From positions 50,020 to 114,019 of the forward strand of contig JAGYKL010000011.1 of NCBI GenBank assembly GCA_018401705.1: DNA of 64,000 nt. Reading direction: 5' to 3'. This stretch comes from Bacteroidia bacterium (GTDB lineage: Bacteria; Bacteroidota; Bacteroidia; M30B66). A program made the position numbers and the translations under genes. Positions 27,242 to 35,880 of the stretch are shown here, piece after piece. Position 1 is the stretch's first letter; each line of letters begins with the position of its first letter. A model generated the notes under the pieces. It made no database searches and had not been told where the DNA came from. It saw nothing but the letters and a program-made list of their open reading frames with translations.

Positions 27242-30200
27242 GTGCATCGAATAATACCAATTATCATATTCTTATCTGGCTATGCTTTTGTATGTAAGTC
27301 TCAGTCATTGAGCAGCTTGCGCACAAAAACAATTCAGCTGTCGGGAGATACAATTCGATTGGATTCAATGAGTCTTTTGCAAGGAAGCTTCAGGTTTACC
27401 GGGGCTTCTGAGGATACAAATTCTTATGAAGTTTTACCCGACAGAGGAATTCTTGTTAGAAAAGAGGGTTCGCTTCCCCCGAAAGGGGATAGCATTCAAG
27501 TTAGCTTTAGGGTGTTACCTTTGAACTTTTATGAGCCTTATCTCAACAAGTCCAGAAGAAAATCTACAGCCGAAGAAAGAGGCATTTACAATCCATTTGT
27601 TTATACACCTTCGAAAAATAATCCCGGTAGTTTAAAGTTCGACGGGTTAAACAAAAACGGTTCAATTTCACGTGGGATTTCAGTGGGTAACAATCAGGAC
27701 CTTGCTGTAAATTCGGCGCTCAACTTGCAATTGTCGGGAAAGTTAACTCCCGAAATAGATATTAGTGCAGCAATTACCGATGATAATATTCCCATTCAAC
27801 CAGATGGTAACACGCAGCAATTGCAGGATTTTGATCGTGTTTACATTCAGCTTTCGGATGAAAAGTCGAAGCTTATTGTGGGAGATTTTCAAATTACCCG
27901 CCCCTCTAGCTATTTCATGAACTACAATAAAAGACTTCAGGGAGGAAGTTTTGAGACCGAGTTTAAGGAAGCTCTTTTTGATGAGGAGAAATTCTCAAAA
28001 GCAATTATAAAAACCGGAGGGAGCGTTGCTGTTGCTCGTGGCCGATTTAATAGAAATCAGATTCAAGGAGTTGAAGGCAATCAAGGGCCTTATCGATTGC
28101 GAGGGGCTAATAATGAGCAGTTTATAGTTATACTTTCGGGTTCGGAGAAGGTGTATATCGACGGGAAACAACTCACCCGGGGTCAGGAAAATGATTATGT
28201 TATTGACTACAATACTGCAGAAGTAACTTTCACTTCGAGGATCCTAATAACTAAAGACAAGAGAATCTTTGTTGAATTTGAGTATTCTGATCGAAATTAT
28301 GCTCGCTCTCAACTTGCTTTTAACACCTCTATTGAGCAAGGGGGCTTAACTACGAGTCTTCATGTTTATTCTGAGCAAGACAGCAAGAACCAATCTTTGC
28401 AACAAGAGTTGGGTCCTGAACAAAAGGAGGTTCTTAGGGAGGCGGGAGATGATCCTTCGCTGGCTTTGATTGATGCGGTTGATTCGGTAGCATTTACAGT
28501 TGACCTCATATTATATGAACTGCGCGATACTCTAGTTGATGGAGTTTTGTATGAGGATATTTTGGTTAATTCAACCAATCCTGAGCTTGCTAATTATAGA
28601 GCTACTTTCATCCAGATTGGTAGTAATCAGGGCAATTATATTCAATCGAATAGTGCTGCAAACGGCAGGGTTTTTCGGTGGGTAGCACCTGTTAATGGAG
28701 TTCCGCAGGGCTCATTTGCTCCTAAAGCTCAGCTTATTGCTCCTATTCAGCGGCAGATGTTCACTTTGGGTAATGACTACAAAGTAAATGAGAGATTGAG
28801 CTTTAGCTCAGAAGTGGCTTATTCGAAATATGATTTGAATACCTTTTCTCCAAAAGACAATGCAGACGATCCTGGATATGCTTTTAGGGTTGCGGCAATC
28901 TATAATCGTGAATTAGGTAAAGACAGCATTCGCTGGAAAATGATAAATACGCTTAGTTATGAGCAAATCGATAGGCATTTTAGTCCCATTGAACGCTTTA
29001 GAAATGTAGAGTTTGATCGTGACTGGAACCTTCAGCAAGTAATTTCAAAACCTGCATCAGAGTACCTTCCTCGTGCCAATGTGAATTTGACGAATGCTCA
29101 ATACGGAACTTTTAATTACCTATTTACCGGATTTTTGAAAGGCGAGCAATTGCAAGCAAATCAACATGCTGTAAATACTGATTTGAAATGGAAAAGGTAT
29201 AAGCTCAACTACGTTGGAAGTTTGACGTCATCTTCGGGGACTGAAAATTCGAGTAATTTCTACAGGCACAAAACGCGTTTTACAAGGGATATTTCCTGGT
29301 TTCAAATTGGTTATGATGATGAATTTGAGCGCAATTTATTGCGGGATGTTATAAATGACACGCTTCGCTCGGATGCATACTCCTTTTTTGATCGACAGGT
29401 ATTTATCCAGAATGTGGATACTGCAAAGCGCAAGTATAATTTGTTTTATAGAATAAGAACCGATGATGGAATTAGAAGCGGAGACCTGAAGCAATATGCC
29501 TGGGCTGAAAGTTTTGGATTTAGCCTTGATTTATCCACCAGCGAGAATGTTCAATTTAGGTCAATCACAACCTACCGTCGTTTGGAGATTAGAGATACTG
29601 CCTTAAGCAATTTGCAGCCTGAGAGAACCCTGGTCAATAGAATTGAGCTTTCATTAAGATTACTCAAAGGAAGTATCACGTCTAGCACATTTTACGAATC
29701 GGGAAGTGGCTTAGAAACGAGAAAAGAATTTAGTTATCTCGAAGTGCAACCTGGTTTAGGAGTATACGGCTGGACAGATTATAATGGGAATGGAATTAAG
29801 GAATTGAACGAGTTTGAGATAGCTGCATTTCCAGATCAGGCAAAGTTTATAAGGGTTTTTACTCCAACAACAGATTTTATAAGAGTATACAGCAATACCT
29901 TAAATCAGGCTATTAATATCAAAACACCAAAAGAATGGTTTTCAAAGAAAGGATTTAAAAAGCTGCTTTCAAGATTTTCAAGTCAAACGGCTTGGCGGGG
30001 CGATAAACGAACCACCAATACCGATGTGCTTGATGCATACAATCCTTTTGGCTCAGGCATTGAAGATGCCCAGCTGATAACATTAAATCAGACTCTGAGA
30101 AACTCAGTTTTCTTTAATAGAAGTGACCCTAAGTTTGGTTTTGATATTAATTTTCAGAGAGTTGGTACAAAAGCTTTATTGAACAACGGACTTGAGTTAA

Positions 30201-30730
30201 GAGAAAACACCTTTGGTAATCACAGAGCAAGATGGAGTCCCGGAAATAGATTCACGATAAGTGCCGAAACACGCAATGGAACAAAGCTTAGTGAGGCAGA
30301 ATTTTTTAGCACCCGAAATTTTAAAATTACTTATTTCGATTGGGAGACAAGAGTGGCTTATCAGCCTAGTCCATCTTTTAGGACCTCGCTTGCATATTCA
30401 CAATCCACAAAAAACAATGCAGAAACTTTAGGTGGAGAGCAGGCAAAAAGCAATGCTATTTCGGCAGACTTGAAATACAATGTTCCCAATAAAGGGAGCT
30501 TGCAAGCTCAGATTAAGGTAACAGATATACAGTTTGATGGAGACCAAAATACTCCAGTAGCTTTTGAGATGCAGGAAGGACTTAGAACGGGAAGGAATTT
30601 TACCTGGGGATTAAGCTATCAAAGAACTTTGTCAAACAATATGCAACTCAATCTATCATATGATGGAAGGAGTTCGCCAGAAGTTCCAATTGTGCATGTT
30701 GGAAACGTTCAGGTGAGAGTTTTCTTTTGA
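27242..30730 (+). CDS. Large outer-membrane beta-barrel-like protein, family not identified
   Basis: A 1,162-residue protein with an N-terminal signal sequence (IIPIIIFLSGYAFVCKSQ). It has a short N-terminal domain and then a long region of alternating polar/hydrophobic strands with many aromatic residues, ending in Phe (VQVRVFF), as outer-membrane barrels do. Noteworthy motifs are GNNQDLAVNSALNLQLSGKL, DISAAITDDNIPIQPDG and WTDYNGNGIKELNEFEI, which recall segments of SprA, the T9SS translocon pore. It is about half the length of SprA (roughly 2,400 residues) and is not identified as SprA. It could be a pore, receptor or assembly protein. It stands alone between purS and a receiver protein. 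Confidence 0.75.
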   Translation: MHRIIPIIIFLSGYAFVCKSQSLSSLRTKTIQLSGDTIRLDSMSLLQGSFRFTGASEDTNSYEVLPDRGILVRKEGSLPPKGDSIQVSFRVLPLNFYEPYLNKSRRKSTAEERGIYNPFVYTPSKNNPGSLKFDGLNKNGSISRGISVGNNQDLAVNSALNLQLSGKLTPEIDISAAITDDNIPIQPDGNTQQLQDFDRVYIQLSDEKSKLIVGDFQITRPSSYFMNYNKRLQGGSFETEFKEALFDEEKFSKAIIKTGGSVAVARGRFNRNQIQGVEGNQGPYRLRGANNEQFIVILSGSEKVYIDGKQLTRGQENDYVIDYNTAEVTFTSRILITKDKRIFVEFEYSDRNYARSQLAFNTSIEQGGLTTSLHVYSEQDSKNQSLQQELGPEQKEVLREAGDDPSLALIDAVDSVAFTVDLILYELRDTLVDGVLYEDILVNSTNPELANYRATFIQIGSNQGNYIQSNSAANGRVFRWVAPVNGVPQGSFAPKAQLIAPIQRQMFTLGNDYKVNERLSFSSEVAYSKYDLNTFSPKDNADDPGYAFRVAAIYNRELGKDSIRWKMINTLSYEQIDRHFSPIERFRNVEFDRDWNLQQVISKPASEYLPRANVNLTNAQYGTFNYLFTGFLKGEQLQANQHAVNTDLKWKRYKLNYVGSLTSSSGTENSSNFYRHKTRFTRDISWFQIGYDDEFERNLLRDVINDTLRSDAYSFFDRQVFIQNVDTAKRKYNLFYRIRTDDGIRSGDLKQYAWAESFGFSLDLSTSENVQFRSITTYRRLEIRDTALSNLQPERTLVNRIELSLRLLKGSITSSTFYESGSGLETRKEFSYLEVQPGLGVYGWTDYNGNGIKELNEFEIAAFPDQAKFIRVFTPTTDFIRVYSNTLNQAINIKTPKEWFSKKGFKKLLSRFSSQTAWRGDKRTTNTDVLDAYNPFGSGIEDAQLITLNQTLRNSVFFNRSDPKFGFDINFQRVGTKALLNNGLELRENTFGNHRARWSPGNRFTISAETRNGTKLSEAEFFSTRNFKITYFDWETRVAYQPSPSFRTSLAYSQSTKNNAETLGGEQAKSNAISADLKYNVPNKGSLQAQIKVTDIQFDGDQNTPVAFEMQEGLRTGRNFTWGLSYQRTLSNNMQLNLSYDGRSSPEVPIVHVGNVQVRVFF

Positions 30731-30821
30731 TTTTGTTGGTTATTCTGTGTAATATCTATTAACCCTTTATGGTATTGTGAAATAAAATAACCTATTTTTA
30801 GCGTCAAATTATTAAGAGCAG

Positions 30822-31235
30822 ATGTCAGTAAAGAAGCCTCAAGCCAAATACAATACGGTGATGTTGATTGATGATAGTGAAATTGACAATTTCATTAATC
30901 AAAAGATGATTGAAGGGTGCAATTTTGCGGAAAAAATCTACGTGCATACAAGTAGTAAGAGCGCACTTGAATTTTTAGCAAACTTTGAAAGAGCTCATTT
31001 ACCTGAAGACCTCATTCCGGAAATCATCTTCCTTGATATCAATATGCCAATTATGGACGGGTTTCAATTTGCCGAAGAATTCGGGAAATCTTGCCCTAAG
31101 ATTTATGATAAAATAAAGATTGTTTTTCTAACAAGTTCATTGAATCCTGTAGATCAAAAGAAAGCGATGAATGTAAGAGGAGTTTATTCATTCTTGAATA
31201 AGCCTCTTGGGAAGGACCATCTTGACAAACTTTGA
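30822..31235 (+). CDS. Single-domain response regulator (CheY-like)
   Basis: A 137-residue receiver domain with no output domain. Acidic pocket: DDSEID near residue 17; phospho-acceptor Asp in IIFLDINMPIMDG; Ser/Thr switch in IVFLTSS; Lys in FLNKPL. It is the type of lone receiver often paired with histidine kinases in Bacteroidota, where it relays phosphate or binds a partner protein. No kinase gene is adjacent; the nearest is at 41758, next to a similar receiver (42915-43304). A hairpin terminator follows, so it is a single-gene unit. Confidence 0.92.
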   Translation: MSVKKPQAKYNTVMLIDDSEIDNFINQKMIEGCNFAEKIYVHTSSKSALEFLANFERAHLPEDLIPEIIFLDINMPIMDGFQFAEEFGKSCPKIYDKIKIVFLTSSLNPVDQKKAMNVRGVYSFLNKPLGKDHLDKL

Positions 31236-31258
31236 TTTAGCATAACTTCACGTTAAAC

Positions 31259-31290
31259 AAAAAGCTTCTATTTCTAGAAGCTTTTTGTTT
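31259..31290 (+). terminator. Intrinsic terminator after the lone receiver gene
   Basis: AAAAAGCTTCTA (31259-31270) pairs perfectly with TAGAAGCTTTTT (31275-31286) around a TTTC loop, followed by further T residues. It lies 24 bases past the stop. Confidence 0.88.
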
Positions 31291-31447
31291 TTTATGTGCA
31301 ACACATGCAAATAAGGTTTATTGTGTTAAATTCATCTTTTTTGCTTTTGTAAATTCAAGCAAGAACTTACATAATAACCTTTAAAGGTTTTTAGCGCGAA
31401 AGGAGGAATGATCTTTCGTTTTAAGGACTAGCCTATACTAAACGAAA

Positions 31448-33505
31448 ATGAAAAAGCACATATTGATTTTTATTTTTTTATCGGCAATTATAAATGCTCA
31501 GTTAGGTCTTGCCGAACAAAAAAACGACTCACTTTTACTAAAGTGGCAGAATAAGAATCTTCCTGATACTGCTCGGTTTGAATCATTATCTAAGTTTATA
31601 AACGATGTATGGCTTTACAATGACCCGGATAGCACAAAGCATTATACCGATATGTTGTTTAATGCTGCAGCAAAAGCCGGAAATAGAAATTATCAAGCTC
31701 AAGCATTATTATTAGAAGGCACTTCAAGAGTTGTTTGGAGTGACGATGAATTGGGGATTATTCCATTAAGAAAGGCTATGCAAATAGCACTTGAGGATAG
31801 TATTTTTGGTGTTGGATCAAGAATAGCAAATTCATTAGGTGTTGCTTTGCAAAACCTAGGGAAATGGGAAGAAGCCATTATTGCTTATGAACAAGGAGTT
31901 GAATTTGGTAATAAGTCAAAAGATAAACGCGTTGTTGGCTCGGCACTTATCAATATCGGTTCAATTCGTTCTGATCAAGGCAATGACAAAGAGGCAATTC
32001 AGCTATATCAGCAAGGGTATAAATTGTTTGAAGAGGCTGGGTTTCAAAAAGGAAAGGTTAGAGTACTGCTTAGCATCGGAATAGTGTATGAATCTCAGAA
32101 CGAATTTGAACGGGCGAGAGATTACTACAGGCGCAGCTTAAAAGTAGCAGAAGAAATTGCTGACCAAAAGGGAATTTCCGGCGCACTCACAAACATAGGT
32201 AGTGCTTTTGTTCTTGAGACTGAGTATGACTCAGCTATGTTTTACCTTAATAAAGGTCTGAAATTTAGTGAAGAAGTAAATGATGAATTTTGGGTTGCTA
32301 CAACTCTGCGTACAATTGGAGAAGTTCAATCAGCAAACAAAGACTTCAAGGGAGCAATAGACAATTTTAGCAAATCGCTTAAACTATTTCAGAGTATGGG
32401 CGACCAACCAGGAGAGGCAAGTCTGAATGTTTTTCTATCAGAAGCATACAGAGAAATAGGAGATAATTCAAAAGCTCTTGAGTTTTCAATAAGAGCATTC
32501 AATATTGCAGCTGAGGTTGGTGCGGCTTACGAGCAGCGAGATGCTTTATTAACTCAGTTTCGCGTATACCAAAAGCTTGGGAATTCAGAAAAGGCTCTTG
32601 GTAAGTACTTGAAATACATTGAGTTAAGAGACAGTCTTTTAGGCGAAAGTAACCAAAGAGAGGTTATTAGGCAGGAGTATAAGACTGACTATGAAAAGCA
32701 AGCTGCAATTGATAGTCTTCAATTCGAGGCTGAAAAGGCCATACAAACAAAGGAACTTCAGCGAGAAAAAGCTGTCAAAAATGGATTGGTTGCGGGGTTT
32801 ATATTGGTTGCCATCTTTGCAGGTGTTTTCTTTATTCAGCGAAATCGCATTACCAAGGAAAAGGAAAAGAACGAGGAATTATTACTTAATATTCTTCCGG
32901 CTGAGGTTGCTGAAGAGTTAAAAAATAAAGGCTCAGCAGAAGCCGTTAATATTGATCAGGTAACTGTTTTGTTTACTGATTTTAAGGGTTTTACAGCCAT
33001 GTCAGAAATGCTTAGTCCTAAAGAATTGGTTCAAGATTTAAATAAATGTTTTTCAGAATTCGATTATATCTGCGAGCGATATGGAATTGAAAAAATAAAA
33101 ACAATCGGTGATGCATACATGGCTGCTGGTGGATTGCCTTCGCCTGATGTGAACCATGCGCAAAATGTGGTTTCAGCTGCGCTGGATATGGCACATATAG
33201 TTGAAAATGGAAAAGCAAGCAAAATTGAGAAGGGATTACCCTACTTCGAAATCAGGATAGGAATACACTCAGGACCCGTTGTAGCAGGAATAGTTGGTGT
33301 TAAAAAGTTTCAATACGATATCTGGGGAGACACAGTAAACACCGCAAGCAGAATGGAAAGCTCAGGGGAAATAGGGAAGGTGAATATAAGCGAGACAACT
33401 TATAATTGTGTCAAGGATTTAGAAATTTTCAAGTTTGAAAATAGAGGAATGATTAAAGCTAAAGGAAAAGGAGAGTTAATGATGTACTTCGCTTCAAAAG
33501 CATAA
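31448..33505 (+). CDS. TPR-repeat membrane class III adenylyl cyclase
   Basis: A 685-residue protein. Residues 1-18 look like a signal peptide. About 80-390 holds six or more tetratricopeptide repeats, presumably periplasmic. A coiled segment and one membrane helix (447-465) lead to a cytoplasmic class III cyclase domain (about 500-685). Catalytic residues are all present: metal-binding Asp511 (LFTDFKGF) and Asp555 (TIGDAYM), substrate-selecting Lys551 and Asp624 (QYDIWGD), and transition-state Asn631 and Arg635 (NTASRM). The Lys/Asp pair is the one that selects ATP, so cAMP is the expected product. The TPR region probably senses a periplasmic partner. It is a single-gene unit ending near a long inverted repeat. 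Confidence 0.92.
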   Translation: MKKHILIFIFLSAIINAQLGLAEQKNDSLLLKWQNKNLPDTARFESLSKFINDVWLYNDPDSTKHYTDMLFNAAAKAGNRNYQAQALLLEGTSRVVWSDDELGIIPLRKAMQIALEDSIFGVGSRIANSLGVALQNLGKWEEAIIAYEQGVEFGNKSKDKRVVGSALINIGSIRSDQGNDKEAIQLYQQGYKLFEEAGFQKGKVRVLLSIGIVYESQNEFERARDYYRRSLKVAEEIADQKGISGALTNIGSAFVLETEYDSAMFYLNKGLKFSEEVNDEFWVATTLRTIGEVQSANKDFKGAIDNFSKSLKLFQSMGDQPGEASLNVFLSEAYREIGDNSKALEFSIRAFNIAAEVGAAYEQRDALLTQFRVYQKLGNSEKALGKYLKYIELRDSLLGESNQREVIRQEYKTDYEKQAAIDSLQFEAEKAIQTKELQREKAVKNGLVAGFILVAIFAGVFFIQRNRITKEKEKNEELLLNILPAEVAEELKNKGSAEAVNIDQVTVLFTDFKGFTAMSEMLSPKELVQDLNKCFSEFDYICERYGIEKIKTIGDAYMAAGGLPSPDVNHAQNVVSAALDMAHIVENGKASKIEKGLPYFEIRIGIHSGPVVAGIVGVKKFQYDIWGDTVNTASRMESSGEIGKVNISETTYNCVKDLEIFKFENRGMIKAKGKGELMMYFASKA

Positions 33506-33536
33506 CAAAACATTTAATTGCTTCTAAATCAATATG

Positions 33537-33575
33537 ATTTTCTTGTTTCTTCAAGCAATGAAGAAACAAGAAAAT
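33537..33575. terminator. 17-base perfect inverted repeat between convergent genes
   Basis: 33537-33553 is the exact reverse complement of 33559-33575, with loop AGCAA. It is AT-rich (about 29% GC) with no downstream T run on either strand. It lies 31 bases after the cyclase stop and about 60 bases after the next minus-strand stop, so a bidirectional terminator or mRNA 3'-end stabiliser is the likeliest role. Confidence 0.6.
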
Positions 33576-33636
33576 AGTCAAAAGTGTAATTGAGATTTAG
33601 AACGTTAAATCAATATGGAACATTGATTATTCTTAT

Positions 33637-35088
33637 TTACCTCTTAACTACTTGGCTTAATGTTTTTATAAAGCTCTCATCAACCTTGATGTATTCAAGC
33701 ATACGATTAGACTTTTGATTCAGCAATTCAAATTTAGCAAATAGCTGAGTTATCTTTTGGTCAACCTGTCTTGCTGAAGAACTCATTTGTAGCGATAGAA
33801 TCTTATAGAAAATAAGGGCATTTTCATAACCCATTTCATCATTGAGTTCTCTTATTTTTCTTGTAACACTTCTCAATAAGCTTGTTGCCGGGTCATATTT
33901 ATTAATCATTGAATAATTGAGAGCCAGCAATAGTTTGATTTCTATTTCAGAATGTGGGTAGTTTTTAAAGCTTATATCGTTGATAAGTCCATTTAGAGTT
34001 TGAACGGCTTCTTGGTATTTCTTTGAATAGAAAGCACAAATGGCTGAATATTTAGCCCAATTAATATAATTGGGGATATCAGCCGTATCAGGTTCATAAT
34101 TAGGGATGTTATCCTCATTATCATCGTAGAGTTGTTCTTCAATTCCGAGCTCAATAGCTCGTTCAACTTTAGAAATAAGGAAATGAGTTGTAAAGCAGCA
34201 ATGATTATATAGTAAGAATGAAGGAAGTTTTTTATCTACTTCATCAAAAAACTTTGCTGCTTTCTTAGTAAGGTTAAGTTTATGGTAATACTCAAAAGCC
34301 AGATTTTGATATACTAACTGAAGGTGCTGATAATTGTTATCCTTTGAATAGGTATTGAAGGTTTTCTCCATTCTGGCAAGAATGTCTTCAACTGGATCAT
34401 CATCCTTTAAAGCGTCCGGGTTAGGAACATATAAGGCAAAAGTAACATCTGTCATATCCTTATAAACCTGCAAGTGATGCGATTCATAAAGTGAACAAAT
34501 ATTATTCATTTCTTGCTTTATAAGGCTGAGGTATTCAATTTGAGATTTGTTTCTGGAGGCATAGTATTCTCCAACAGCCTTCATAAACGTGTTAAGCAAA
34601 TCCTCTGCTTTATCTAAAGCAATTGTATATGCAAGGTGCTTGTTATATAATTGAGTGTATTCGTAATACTTAGGGGAATGTATATGAAGTTTCTTTAGTG
34701 CACTATAGACACTTGAAAGCTCATAAGGCATGTCATAATTCTGAAGCTCAGATTCTAATTTTGATAGAATCGCGATAGCAGTATCGCGATGAGTATCATA
34801 AATAAGCGTAGGAATATTGGCTACCTTTCTTAACAAGTCGATGATTGGTGTCGACATGTTATTAGTGAGGAAGTCTTGAATTTTATCAAATAACCTTGAC
34901 TTTAATGTGTAATACGCACTTGTATTAACATCAAGCATGTTCTGAATTTCCTCATCATTATATTTATTCTCCCGATACAACTTCAGGAGTCTAAGATACT
35001 TGTCTGCCTTAGTTTCAACGAATTGCTGACACAGATCACTGTATTCATCTTCCTTAAGCTGCAGAACAATGCTCTTAAACTTAATCAT
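33637..35088 (-). CDS. Unrecognised alpha-helical (TPR-like) protein
   Basis: A 483-residue cytoplasmic protein (no signal or membrane segment) from the ATG at 35088. A GTG at 35103 would add five residues. It is almost entirely helical, with repeated pairs of amphipathic helices and several stretches like degenerate TPRs (YINWAKYSAICAFYSKKYQE; EIKLLLALNYSMINKYDPAT). The N-terminal 80 residues contain a region that looks like a small winged-helix or SMR-type turn (NDEEIQNMLDVNTSAYYTLK). No known family is recognised. It is directly downstream of the decayed tail of the PKD protein on the same strand. A scaffold or regulatory role is possible, but nothing in the sequence fixes it. Confidence 0.75.
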   Translation of the reverse strand: MIKFKSIVLQLKEDEYSDLCQQFVETKADKYLRLLKLYRENKYNDEEIQNMLDVNTSAYYTLKSRLFDKIQDFLTNNMSTPIIDLLRKVANIPTLIYDTHRDTAIAILSKLESELQNYDMPYELSSVYSALKKLHIHSPKYYEYTQLYNKHLAYTIALDKAEDLLNTFMKAVGEYYASRNKSQIEYLSLIKQEMNNICSLYESHHLQVYKDMTDVTFALYVPNPDALKDDDPVEDILARMEKTFNTYSKDNNYQHLQLVYQNLAFEYYHKLNLTKKAAKFFDEVDKKLPSFLLYNHCCFTTHFLISKVERAIELGIEEQLYDDNEDNIPNYEPDTADIPNYINWAKYSAICAFYSKKYQEAVQTLNGLINDISFKNYPHSEIEIKLLLALNYSMINKYDPATSLLRSVTRKIRELNDEMGYENALIFYKILSLQMSSSARQVDQKITQLFAKFELLNQKSNRMLEYIKVDESFIKTLSQVVKR

Positions 35089-35151
35089 ACTCCTTTTGCC
35101 CACAATATATGGGAAATATTCATTATCAAAATAGGAGATAATTAATTTTCA

Positions 35152-35880
35152 TCAACAGCAGTAGCTAACAGACCCCGGAAGTTGATGTAAGACTTCCCAG
35201 TTTCCGTCCTCAGTTTGTCTCTCAAGAATGTAAAAATTCACTCCATCTTCTCCCCAACCTGTGTAAGGCGTCCATTCAAGCTGAATGTAGAAATCGCCTG
35301 CAGGCTCTGCTGTTATTACAATATTATCACTAAAGCCCCTTCTATGCCCTCTAAACCACATTCATTACTTGCCATTTATGCGATAAAAATATTTCTTGTT
35401 ATTAACATCTACATTTTGATCAACATAAGAAGTTTGTTCTGCTGGAAGGCTTGCTATTTGCGTAAAGTAGCTATTGTCAGTTGATCTAAATACCTTATAT
35501 TCACTTACTCTATTTCCCATGATAACAGGGCGAGCCCACTCTGTAAGAATAAGCGATTTTCGATTACTGTTGAACGTGAAGCATTCACTTGTTGATTCTC
35601 AAATAGAATTTGGCAACCTATCACTAAAATCAAAATCACTGTCACTCTCCAACATGCCATTGGCCGTTTAGCCCTTCAGCTCTTACTTCATATCTATAAA
35701 CAAGCGGACAAAAAACCGTGCTATCGATAAAGTTTGTAAGCATCGCCGGAGCCTGATTTCCTAAGTCTTCAGAAACAGTTGAGTTTTCTTCTGTTCTGAA
35801 AACCCGGTATTGAGATGTAGTCTTACCTATATAAGGAGTCCACTCAACATTAATCCGTATGATTCTCTAAAGTAATCGCT
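35152..35880 (-). pseudogene. Decayed FN3 tail of the PKD-repeat protein
   Basis: After the TGA at 35881-35883, the minus strand still encodes recognisable fibronectin-III sequence, but in changing frames. Pieces seen in order: INVEWTPYIGKTTSQYRVF ... YRYEVRAEGLNGQWHVGE (stop near 35650), then EWARPVIMGNRVSEYKVF ... VNNKKYFYRINGK (stop near 35365), then IQLEWTPYTGWGEDGVNFY ... LPGSVSYCC (stop at 35152). Joining them needs at least the first in-frame stop to be read through and two or more frameshifts. The last piece stops halfway through an FN3 fold, and no CHU_C domain follows. This is either true decay of the 3' end of the upstream gene or sequencing error. Confidence 0.82.

Noticed and set aside
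27242..30730. Calling the barrel-like protein SprA
   Set aside because: It is about half the expected length, and only short motif similarity was noticed.
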